Source of the DNA: an uncultured Sphingobium sp. | Lineage (GTDB): Bacteria > Pseudomonadota > Alphaproteobacteria > Sphingomonadales > Sphingomonadaceae | Length of the DNA: 6,394 nucleotides | Reading direction: 5' to 3' | NCBI GenBank assembly: GCA_913773715.1 | Contig: CAJYHD010000751.1 | Coordinates: 1-6,394 of the forward strand | Shown: piece by piece, positions 1-6,201 of the stretch | Layout: every line of letters starts with the position of its first letter | Numbering within the stretch: the first letter of the stretch is position 1 | The notes under the pieces: model-generated | The model's database searches: none | What the model saw: the letters and a program-made list of their open reading frames with translations, nothing else | Told to the model about the DNA's origin: nothing | Made by a program: the position numbers and the translations under genes

Positions 1-1340
1 CCGATCAGTTCGCGCTGCCCCTGAACGAAGGGACCGATGAGCGCGATGCGTTTGCCCGAGCGGGGCAGGGGCAGGAGGTCGTCCTCATTCTTCAGCAGCA
101 CGATCGATCGGCGGGCGGCATCGCGGGCTAGCGCCAGATGGTCCGGTGTTCTGACGCGCTGCATTTCGCGTTGTGGATCGATGCGACGGAAGGGATCGTC
201 GAACAGGCCGAGCCGCGCCTTCAGCGACAGGACGCGGCTGACGGCTTCGTCGAGGCGGGCAGTCGGCACTTCCCCGTCTTTGACGAGGCCGGGCAGGTGG
301 CGAAGGTAAAAGCCCGACTGCATCGACATATCGACGCCTGCCAAAAAGGCGAGCTTGGCGGCCTCACGCTCATCGGCGGCGAAGCCATGATCGATGAGTT
401 CGAAGTCGGCGGTGTAATCGGACACGACGAGGCCGTTGAACTTCCATTCGCGGCGCAGCACATCGGTCAGCAGCCAGGGATTGGCGGTGGCGGGGATGCC
501 CGACAATTCATTGAAGGAGGCCATGACGGATGCGGCCCCGGCATCCAGCGCGGCCTCGAACGGCGGGAAATAGATTTCGCGCAAGGTGCGTTCCGACACA
601 TCGACGCTGTTGTAATCGAGACCGCCCTCGCCTGCACCATAAGCAGCGAAATGCTTGGCGCAGGCGGCCATCGCGTCCGGCGCCGCAAGGCCCGAGCGGC
701 CCTGAAAGCCGCGCACGCGCGCGTCCGCCATGATGCGCCCGAGCAGCACGTCTTCGCCCGCGCCCTCGATCCCGCGTCCCCAACGCGCGTCGCGGGCGAT
801 GTCGACCATAGGCGCGAAGGTCCAGTCGATGCCCGCTGCGCTCGCTTCCACGGCGGCGGCGCGGGCGGTGCGTTCGGCAAGGTCGGGATCGAAGCTGCCC
901 GCTTCGGCAAGCGGCATCGGGAAGATGGTGCGGAAGCCGTGGATGATGTCGGCGGCGAAGATGAGCGGGATCTTGAGGCGGGACTGGCGGACCGCGACGG
1001 CCTGCATCTGCCGCGCCATCTCCGCGCCATTGCCGTTGAACACGCCGCTCAATCGACCGCGACGCACGTCGGCAAGCTGCTGACTGAAGCTGGATTTCGC
1101 GCCGGATGCCGGGTTGAGCGCATTGGCCGCGCCACCGGCCCAGGCGGCGGCCATGATCGTCACCTGCCCCGCCTTTTCCTCGACCGTCATGCGCGCAATA
1201 AGATCCTCGATCCGGGCGGCATGGGGATCGGACGCGGCCATGCCCTGCGCCAGCAAGGCGCGAGCAGGACCGCTGATCCAGGCGGCGACGGCACTGGCAC
1301 CGATCATCATCGCGCGTCTCGACAGGTGGCCCTTCTGCAT
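1..1340 (-). CDS. bglX: GH3 beta-glucosidase, BglX-like, periplasmic (5' part; C-terminus beyond left edge)
   Basis: Retaining glycoside hydrolase family 3 enzyme, expected to release glucose from beta-linked gluco-oligosaccharides in the periplasm. An uninterrupted 446-residue frame reads off the left edge; BglX-type proteins are usually about 750 residues, so roughly 60% is present. Residues 1-28 form a Tat-like signal peptide (S7-R8-R9 followed by a hydrophobic stretch, possible cleavage after ARA at 28). The GH3 N-terminal barrel follows. It has 'ADIIHGFRTIFP' (130-141), 'WGRGIEGAGED' (187-197), substrate-binding K229-H230 in 'KHFAAYGAGEGG', and the nucleophile Asp308 in 'GLVVSDY'. The second domain begins near 'RRSIVLLKNEDDLLPL' (410-425). 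The acid/base residue would lie outside the window. Three in-frame ATGs stand in a row at 1346-1338. The third (1340) is chosen because it is 6 nt from GGGAG. The gene is divergent from the receptor gene. The exact linkage specificity cannot be read from the sequence, and the symbol denotes family resemblance to BglX only. Confidence 0.93.
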   Translation of the reverse strand, partial: MQKGHLSRRAMMIGASAVAAWISGPARALLAQGMAASDPHAARIEDLIARMTVEEKAGQVTIMAAAWAGGAANALNPASGAKSSFSQQLADVRRGRLSGVFNGNGAEMARQMQAVAVRQSRLKIPLIFAADIIHGFRTIFPMPLAEAGSFDPDLAERTARAAAVEASAAGIDWTFAPMVDIARDARWGRGIEGAGEDVLLGRIMADARVRGFQGRSGLAAPDAMAACAKHFAAYGAGEGGLDYNSVDVSERTLREIYFPPFEAALDAGAASVMASFNELSGIPATANPWLLTDVLRREWKFNGLVVSDYTADFELIDHGFAADEREAAKLAFLAGVDMSMQSGFYLRHLPGLVKDGEVPTARLDEAVSRVLSLKARLGLFDDPFRRIDPQREMQRVRTPDHLALARDAARRSIVLLKNEDDLLPLPRSGKRIALIGPFVQGQRELI

Positions 1341-1346
1341 CATCAT

Positions 1347-1351
1347 CTCCC
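1347..1351 (-). promoter_or_regulatory. Ribosome-binding site of the GH3 gene
   Basis: GGGAG on the minus strand directly abuts a run of three ATG codons (1346-1338). Spacing to the first, second and third ATG is 0, 3 and 6 nt. Only the third gives a near-normal distance, so it is the likely start. All three are in the same frame, so the choice changes the protein by at most two methionines. Confidence 0.6.
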
Positions 1352-1404
1352 GATCATCCTCTGCGCCGACGAACGCCCGGACTGGCCGAAGGATCAACGC
1401 CGAT

Positions 1405-1419
1405 GCGGACGGTGTCCGC
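1405..1419 (-). repeat. Inverted repeat in the GH3 leader (possible operator or hairpin)
   Basis: GCGGAC (1405-1410) and GTCCGC (1414-1419) are perfect inverted 6-bp arms around a 3-nt loop. The site lies 58 nt upstream of the first possible GH3 start codon and about 30 nt downstream of the predicted transcription start. It could act as a repressor-binding site or as an RNA hairpin in the untranslated leader. Its short arms mean it may also be chance in GC-rich DNA. Confidence 0.35.
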
Positions 1420-1452
1420 TTAACTTCGCATGGTTCCCGCAAATCCTGTCAT

Positions 1453-1481
1453 ATTATTGCGCAACCCCGATCCTATCGCAA
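1453..1481 (-). promoter_or_regulatory. Predicted sigma-70-like promoter for the GH3 gene
   Basis: Read on the minus strand, a -35 element TTGCGA (1481-1476, 4 of 6 matches to TTGACA) is followed after exactly 17 nt by a -10 element AATAAT (1458-1453, 5 of 6 matches to TATAAT). Transcription would begin near 1446 and leave a leader of about 100 nt before the GH3 start. This AT-rich patch stands out in an otherwise GC-rich region. The call rests on consensus match and position only. Confidence 0.5.
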
Positions 1482-1577
1482 AGCGCAGGTTGTGATTTTC
1501 CCACGTGTGGCATCGATAGGACAGTCCGCGCGATTCATGCTCCAACCGGCCGATAAACGCCAGATGAACGGAACTTC

Positions 1578-1593
1578 ATGACGCTAGCGTCAT
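1578..1593. promoter_or_regulatory. Perfect 16-bp palindrome, candidate operator of the receptor operon
   Basis: ATGACGCTAGCGTCAT is identical to its own reverse complement over all 16 bases and lies 75 nt upstream of the receptor start codon. A symmetric site of this size in a sugar-locus promoter region suggests a dimeric repressor such as a LacI-, GntR- or TetR-family protein. The central dinucleotide is TA rather than the CG usual in LacI-family operators, so the family is uncertain. A lone ATGAC half-site also occurs on the minus strand at 1452-1448, just downstream of the GH3 -10 element. Confidence 0.6.
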
Positions 1594-1630
1594 TGTCCGT
1601 GCCAGCACGAGAATTGCTTCAGGTCAAAAG

Positions 1631-1646
1631 CCCGGCGCGAACCGGG
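1631..1646 (+). repeat. Small GC hairpin in the receptor 5' leader
   Basis: CCCGG (1631-1635) and CCGGG (1642-1646) can pair around a 6-nt loop, ending 7 nt before the ribosome-binding site. It is not followed by a T-run, so it is not an intrinsic terminator. It might affect message stability or ribosome access; five base pairs is little evidence. Confidence 0.3.
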
Positions 1647-1653
1647 AATAAAC

Positions 1654-1659
1654 AGGGGA
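1654..1659 (+). promoter_or_regulatory. Ribosome-binding site of the receptor gene
   Basis: AGGGGA lies 9 nt upstream of the ATG at 1669. A second, out-of-frame ATG at 1664 is only 4 nt away and would give a 10-codon peptide ending at 1696. The 1669 start is chosen because it opens the long frame directly with a clean signal peptide. Confidence 0.65.
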
Positions 1660-1668
1660 ATAGATGCC

Positions 1669-4653
1669 ATGCGTACCGCATCCGCCATCAAGCTGATACT
1701 CGCGAGCGCGACCGCTCTTTCCGGCAGCGTCGTCCTGGTCGCTCCCGCGTCGGCGCAGACGACCGTCGCCTCGATCCGTGGCCGTGTCACTGACGCGGGT
1801 GGCGCCGCCGTGCCGGGGGCGACCGTGTCGCTGTCGAGCGCAGGCACAGGCCGCACGCAAGCCGCGACGACGAGCGCCAACGGTACTTATATTCTGAACG
1901 GCGTCCGCGCGGGGACTTATCGCATCACGGTCACCGGACCGAATGACGGACGGTTCGAGCAGGTGGTGGCGGTCGGTGTCGGCCAGTCGGCGACGGTCGA
2001 TGCCCGGCTCGGCGCGGCGGCTGCCCCCGAAACCGGCGATGCGGGAACGCCGCCAGCCGATGACGCCGCGCAAAGCCAGATCGTCGTCACCGGAAGCCGT
2101 CTGCGCGAAACGCGGACCAGCGAAATCGCGACCAACATCAGTCAGGAGCAGATCCGCGTCCTGCCGCAGACAGACCGCAACTTCCTGAGCTTTGCCGCGC
2201 TGGCGCCGGGCGTGCGCTACAATGACTCGGAAACGGACAAGAGCTTTTCGTCCGGCGCTTCGCCCGCGTCGCAGGTCAACGTCTTCATCGACGGCGTGAG
2301 CCTCAAGAACAAGCTGCGCGAGGGCGGCATCGCGGGCCAGCAGAATAGTCGCGGCAATGCCTTCGGCCAGCTTGCCGTGCAGGAATTCCGCGTCATCACG
2401 CAGAATTACAAGGCGGAATATGAGCAGGCGGGCGCGGCCGTCATCACCGCCGTCACCAAGTCCGGCACCAACGAGTTCCACGGCGAAATCTTCGGTCAAT
2501 ATACCGACCGGTCGCTGACGGAGAAAAGCTTCATCGACAAGCGCGACGGCGAACCCAAGCCCGCCTTCAAGCGCAAGCAATATGGCGCGTCGCTGGGCGG
2601 ACCGATCATTCGCGACAAGCTGTTCTTCTTTGCGGCGTACGAAGGCAATGATCAGGATCGCGCCTTCAACGTGCGGTCGAATGGGCCTCCAGAGGCGATA
2701 GCCGAGTTCGAACAGTTTTCAGGCCGGCGCTTATCCGAGTTCGAAGGCGCGTTCGTCAGTCCCTTCCGCAGCGATTTCTATTTTGGGAAGCTGACGTTCA
2801 CACCGGACGAGCGGCAGACGTTCGACCTGTCGTTTAGCCGTCGTCAGGAAACCGATATCCAAGGATTCGGCGACAATACGGCTTACGAATATGCGGAAAA
2901 CAAGAAGAACAAGGTCGATACATATCAGTTCAAATGGACTTATGACGACGACAGTGTCGTCAACGAGTTCAACGCCAGTTATCTCAATTACACGTTCAAT
3001 CCGGTCGCACTGAACCCTGATCTTCCGAGCTTCGACTATCAGGGCGTGATTCTGTTCGGCGGCAAGGATTCGACGCGGCGCGAGGTGCAGGAAAGCTATA
3101 ATTTCCGCAACGATCTGACCTACACCGGCATTCAGGGCCACGCGATCAAGTTCGGTGCGCGGATCGAGTTCACCGACATCAGCTTCAACAACCAGGCTTA
3201 TGTCCAGCCGCGCTATTCCTTCCGGCGCGAGGCGAACAACAATCTGACCTTCGCTTTCCCGGCGGAAGCACGACTTGGTCTTGGTACAGGGCTGCTTCGC
3301 GGATCGAACACGCAGCTTGGCCTTTATGTGCAGGACGACTGGGACGTCACCGACAAGTTGCAGCTCAACCTCGGCATCCGTTGGGATTATGAGAGTAACG
3401 GTTTCAACAACAAATATCGCACGCCCGCCAATGCGGCGGCGGCTCTGCGGGCGCTACCGACGACGTCCTATTTCGACCCGGAAAACTACATCACGGACGG
3501 CAGCGATCGCAGCCCGTTCAAGGGGGCTTTCGCGCCGCGCCTAGGCTTCAACTGGGACATCAAGGGCGACCGCAGCACGGTCATCTTCGGCGGCGCGGGC
3601 CGCTATTATGACCGCAACAACTTCAACAACACGGTCGATGAACGGTCGCGCACGATCAACCCGATCGGCCTGTTCCGCTTTTCCGCCGATGGAAGCCTGC
3701 GCGACGGGCAACCGACGACCGCATGGAACCCGTCCTATCTAACGCGCGACGGCTTGCTCGCTCTGCTCGCCTCGAACACGCGGGAGGGTCTGCCGGAACT
3801 CTTCGCGGTCAAGAACGACGCCAAGCCGCCGGTCAACGACCAGTTCTCGCTCGGCGTGCGTCAGAGGATCGGTATCTTCGAGGCGTCGGTGACGGCGTCC
3901 TATCAGCGCGGCAGGAACGGATACACCAATCTGTTTGCGACGCGAGAAAATGGCGGCTTTGGCAAATGCTGCGACGCGGCGCTGCTGAATGCCGTGCGCG
4001 CCAACGGCTACTCCAACGTGCTGATCGGCTATGACGGGCTGGATACACGATACAAGGCGCTCTATTTCACGCTCGACAAGAATTACACCAAGGCATCGGG
4101 CTGGGGCCTCAACATCGCCTATACGCTCGGCAAGTCGGAGCAGAATGGCGGCGACCTGTTCAGCCTGGATGCGCCGACGCCCGACGCCTATGGCTGGCGC
4201 GCGACCGAGGGCGACGAGCGGCATCGCGTCGTCCTGTCGGGCATCGTCGATCTGCCTTGGGGGCTGCAATTCTCGACACTCACGACGCTGGGATCGGGCC
4301 AAGCCTATCATGTGACGGACGGCACCAACGGCGCGTCGTCGGGCCTCAACGAGTTCACGGCCCGTTACCCCGACAAGAACTGCATCAAGGGTGTCTTCGC
4401 TTTCTGCGAGGTCAATCTGACGCTCGCCAAGACGTTCCCGCTCTTCGGTCGCAAGGATGAGGTCAATATCGCGATCGATGTCCTGAACGCGTTCAACAAC
4501 AATAATTTCAGCGGCTTCGACGAATTCTTTAACAACACGGTTTTGCCCAACGGACAGATCACCGATCCACTTGACCCGGCAAACGGGGCATTCGCCAATA
4601 ACCTCTTGACGCTGCCGCGGCGCATCCAGTTCCGCGTCGGATACAGATTCTAA
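1669..4653 (+). CDS. TonB-dependent receptor, Oar-like, with N-terminal carboxypeptidase-regulatory-like domain
   Basis: Outer-membrane beta-barrel of 994 residues that would import a ligand using TonB/ExbBD energy; the neighbours suggest an oligosaccharide. Residues 1-29 are a Sec signal peptide ending in ASA. Residues about 32-115 form a carboxypeptidase-regulatory-like fold (PF13620 type: 'IRGRVTDAGGAAVPGATVSL', 'GTYILNGVRAGTYRITV'). A TonB-box-like segment 'QSQIVVTGSR' follows at 135-144. The plug occupies about 145-270, including 'VNVFIDGVSL' (203-212) and 'AAVITAVTKSGTNEFHG' (256-272). The barrel fills the rest, with 'YVQDDWDVTDKLQLNLGIRWD' features at about 553-573 and 'APRLGFNW' at 622-629. 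The protein ends in an aromatic strand 'IQFRVGYRF', the usual barrel-assembly signature with terminal Phe994. The length is normal for Oar-like receptors. Four cysteines (767, 768, 905, 913) lie in the C-terminal part of the barrel. No SusD-type partner is encoded nearby. The glycoamylase-like gene follows after 51 nt, probably in the same operon. Confidence 0.95.
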   Translation: MRTASAIKLILASATALSGSVVLVAPASAQTTVASIRGRVTDAGGAAVPGATVSLSSAGTGRTQAATTSANGTYILNGVRAGTYRITVTGPNDGRFEQVVAVGVGQSATVDARLGAAAAPETGDAGTPPADDAAQSQIVVTGSRLRETRTSEIATNISQEQIRVLPQTDRNFLSFAALAPGVRYNDSETDKSFSSGASPASQVNVFIDGVSLKNKLREGGIAGQQNSRGNAFGQLAVQEFRVITQNYKAEYEQAGAAVITAVTKSGTNEFHGEIFGQYTDRSLTEKSFIDKRDGEPKPAFKRKQYGASLGGPIIRDKLFFFAAYEGNDQDRAFNVRSNGPPEAIAEFEQFSGRRLSEFEGAFVSPFRSDFYFGKLTFTPDERQTFDLSFSRRQETDIQGFGDNTAYEYAENKKNKVDTYQFKWTYDDDSVVNEFNASYLNYTFNPVALNPDLPSFDYQGVILFGGKDSTRREVQESYNFRNDLTYTGIQGHAIKFGARIEFTDISFNNQAYVQPRYSFRREANNNLTFAFPAEARLGLGTGLLRGSNTQLGLYVQDDWDVTDKLQLNLGIRWDYESNGFNNKYRTPANAAAALRALPTTSYFDPENYITDGSDRSPFKGAFAPRLGFNWDIKGDRSTVIFGGAGRYYDRNNFNNTVDERSRTINPIGLFRFSADGSLRDGQPTTAWNPSYLTRDGLLALLASNTREGLPELFAVKNDAKPPVNDQFSLGVRQRIGIFEASVTASYQRGRNGYTNLFATRENGGFGKCCDAALLNAVRANGYSNVLIGYDGLDTRYKALYFTLDKNYTKASGWGLNIAYTLGKSEQNGGDLFSLDAPTPDAYGWRATEGDERHRVVLSGIVDLPWGLQFSTLTTLGSGQAYHVTDGTNGASSGLNEFTARYPDKNCIKGVFAFCEVNLTLAKTFPLFGRKDEVNIAIDVLNAFNNNNFSGFDEFFNNTVLPNGQITDPLDPANGAFANNLLTLPRRIQFRVGYRF

Positions 4654-4692
4654 CAGGGATCAACAAAGGGGGGAGAACGTTTGTCGGGAAAG

Positions 4693-4697
4693 AGGAG
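4693..4697 (+). promoter_or_regulatory. Ribosome-binding site that fixes a TTG start for the lipoprotein gene
   Basis: AGGAG lies 7 nt upstream of the TTG at 4705, an ideal distance. No ATG occurs nearby that would retain the twin-arginine motif, because the arginines are residues 4-5. The first in-frame downstream ATG falls far inside the mature protein. The TTG start is therefore favoured strongly. Confidence 0.8.
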
Positions 4698-4704
4698 TTA
4701 AGGA

Positions 4705-6201
4705 TTGATCGACAGGCGGAAGTTCGTGGGCGCGGCGGGTGTCGGGATCGCCGGGCTGCTATCCGGCTGCGCCGTCCGCAATCCGTTTAAGGCCGATCCG
4801 CCTCCCCCGCCGCAAGGACCGGTTGCGATCGACGGCTGGACCGTACTCGACAAGCGGCCCGCGCTGGATGTCGAGGTCAGCCCGCTGATCGACGACATTC
4901 AGAAGCTTGCCTTCCGCTATTTCTGGGAAGTGACGGACGACAAGACGGGGATGGCGCCTGACCGTTGGCCGACGCCCTCCTTCGTGTCGGTGGCGGCTGT
5001 CGGCTTCGCGCTCACCGCTTATCCGATCGGCGAGAGCCATGGCTGGATCACGCGGGCGCAGGCGCGGACGCGGACGCTGACGACGCTCCAATTTCTGGCC
5101 GATGCGCCGATGGGTGAGGGACGCACGGGGGTCAGCGGCTATCGCGGTTTCTTCTATCATTTCCTGGGGTCGACCAAGGGGTACCGCTTTTCGCTGTCGG
5201 AGCTGTCGACGATCGACACCGCCCTTCTGATGGCGGGCGTGCTGTTCGCGCAAAGCTGGTTCGACGATCCGATGCACCCGGAGGAAGGGCGCATCCGCGA
5301 CCTTGCCGAGCGGCTGTATCGCGCGATCGAATGGACGTGGATCACGCCGCGCACGCCGCTCGTGTCGATGGGCTGGAACCCGGAAAGCGGCTTCATCCGG
5401 TCGGACTGGGAAATCTATAATGAGGGCATGATCCTCTATGTGCTGGGGATGGGATCGCCGACCTTTCCGTTGCGCGACGACACATGGAACAACTGGAGCA
5501 GCCGGTTCGAGAGCAGTTGGGCCAATCGCTGGGGCGAAGAGCATCTGAATTTCGCGCCGATGTTTGGGCATCAGTACAGCCATGTCTGGCTCGATTTCCG
5601 CGGAATCAAGGACCAGTTCATCGCGGGCAAGGGCATCGACTATTTCGAGAATAGCCGCCGGGCCGCTTACAGCCAGCGCAACTATGCGATCGAGAATCCC
5701 GGCGGTTGGGCGGGATATAGCAATGACTGCTGGGGGCTGACCGCGTGTGACGGGCCGGGCGACTTCAAGATGATGCTGGGCGGGCAGGAGCGGTCCTTCT
5801 TCAGCTATTCCGCGCGCGGGCCGAACGAGCGTGACGACGGGACACTGGCACCGACGGCGCTGCTGGGGTCGCTGCCTTTTGCGCCCGACATCATCGAGCC
5901 GACGGTGCAGGCGATGTATTTCCGATACGGGGATCGCCTCTATGACAAATATGGCTTCCTCGACAGCTTCAACCCGACGATCACGCGGCGGCCGCCCCAG
6001 CCCTTCCGCCATGGCGAACTGCGGCCGGGGATCGGCTGGGTGGACAAGGATTATCTGGGCATCGATCAGGGTCCGATCGTCGCAATGATCGAAAACCATC
6101 GTTCCGGGCTGGTGTGGAACACGATGAAGCGGAACCCACATGTGCGGCGTGGTTTGAAGCGGGCTGGCTTCAGCGGTGGGTGGCTGGATAGCGAAACCTA
6201 A
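4705..6201 (+). CDS. Glycoamylase-like family (PF10091) lipoprotein, probable GH144 beta-1,2-glucanase
   Basis: Predicted glucan hydrolase of 498 residues, anchored by lipid in the cell envelope. The N-terminus 'MIDRRKFVG' is a Tat motif, and the lipobox L19-S20-G21-C22 follows the hydrophobic stretch. Cys22 would be lipidated, and Ala at +2 argues for outer-membrane sorting. A proline run (32-36) links to the catalytic (alpha/alpha)6-type domain from about residue 60. Family-like segments are 'AFRYFWEVTDDKTGMAPDR' (69-87), 'GYRGFFYHFL' (145-154), 'SELSTIDTALLMAG' (165-178), 'YNEGMILYVLGMGSP' (238-252), 'FGHQYSHVWLDFRG' (287-300), 'GLTACDGP' (344-351), 'DDGTLAPTALLGSLPFAP' (377-394) and 'DYLGIDQGPIVAMIENHRSG' (449-468). 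Known members of GH144 within PF10091 cleave beta-1,2-glucan; the name 'glucoamylase' in databases is historical. I did not assign individual catalytic acids. The gene starts with TTG and probably shares a message with the receptor. Family is confident; substrate is inferred from family and context. Confidence 0.88.
   Translation: MIDRRKFVGAAGVGIAGLLSGCAVRNPFKADPPPPPQGPVAIDGWTVLDKRPALDVEVSPLIDDIQKLAFRYFWEVTDDKTGMAPDRWPTPSFVSVAAVGFALTAYPIGESHGWITRAQARTRTLTTLQFLADAPMGEGRTGVSGYRGFFYHFLGSTKGYRFSLSELSTIDTALLMAGVLFAQSWFDDPMHPEEGRIRDLAERLYRAIEWTWITPRTPLVSMGWNPESGFIRSDWEIYNEGMILYVLGMGSPTFPLRDDTWNNWSSRFESSWANRWGEEHLNFAPMFGHQYSHVWLDFRGIKDQFIAGKGIDYFENSRRAAYSQRNYAIENPGGWAGYSNDCWGLTACDGPGDFKMMLGGQERSFFSYSARGPNERDDGTLAPTALLGSLPFAPDIIEPTVQAMYFRYGDRLYDKYGFLDSFNPTITRRPPQPFRHGELRPGIGWVDKDYLGIDQGPIVAMIENHRSGLVWNTMKRNPHVRRGLKRAGFSGGWLDSET

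Larger units (their letters stand above)
1341..1668. promoter_or_regulatory. Divergent control region between the GH3 and receptor genes
   Basis: This stretch of about 330 bp separates two genes transcribed away from each other and contains no convincing gene. It holds the GH3 promoter and leader repeat on the minus strand, and a 16-bp palindrome, a hairpin and a ribosome-binding site ahead of the receptor gene. It also contains a small TTGCGCAA palindrome (1457-1464) overlapping the spacer and -10 of the GH3 promoter. I could not assign a convincing sigma-70 promoter for the receptor; a weak -10-like GATAAA (1552-1557) lacks a recognisable -35. The layout suits joint control of both transcription units by one sugar-responsive regulator, whose gene is not in the window. 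Confidence 0.7.

Noticed and set aside
138..1556. A 472-codon open frame on the plus strand
   Set aside because: It lies antisense to the GH3 gene, whose frame encodes clear catalytic motifs. Long antisense frames are common in GC-rich DNA, and the product is low-complexity with no family resemblance.
1501..1557. Sigma-70 promoter for the receptor using TTGTGA (1490-1495) or GATAAA (1552-1557)
   Set aside because: TTGTGA has no acceptable -10 at 15-19 nt, and GATAAA has no acceptable -35. Neither pair is good enough to annotate.
1624..2580. A 318-codon minus-strand frame across the receptor 5' end
   Set aside because: It overlaps the receptor signal peptide and plug, which are unmistakable; no ribosome-binding site or family was seen.
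3739..4311. A 190-codon minus-strand frame inside the receptor gene
   Set aside because: It is fully antisense to conserved barrel sequence and resembles no known family.
4654..4704. Possible terminator or promoter between the receptor and lipoprotein genes
   Set aside because: No stem-loop with a T-run and no -35/-10 pair is visible. The 51-nt gap holds a G-run (GGGGGG) and a ribosome-binding site, which favours co-transcription.
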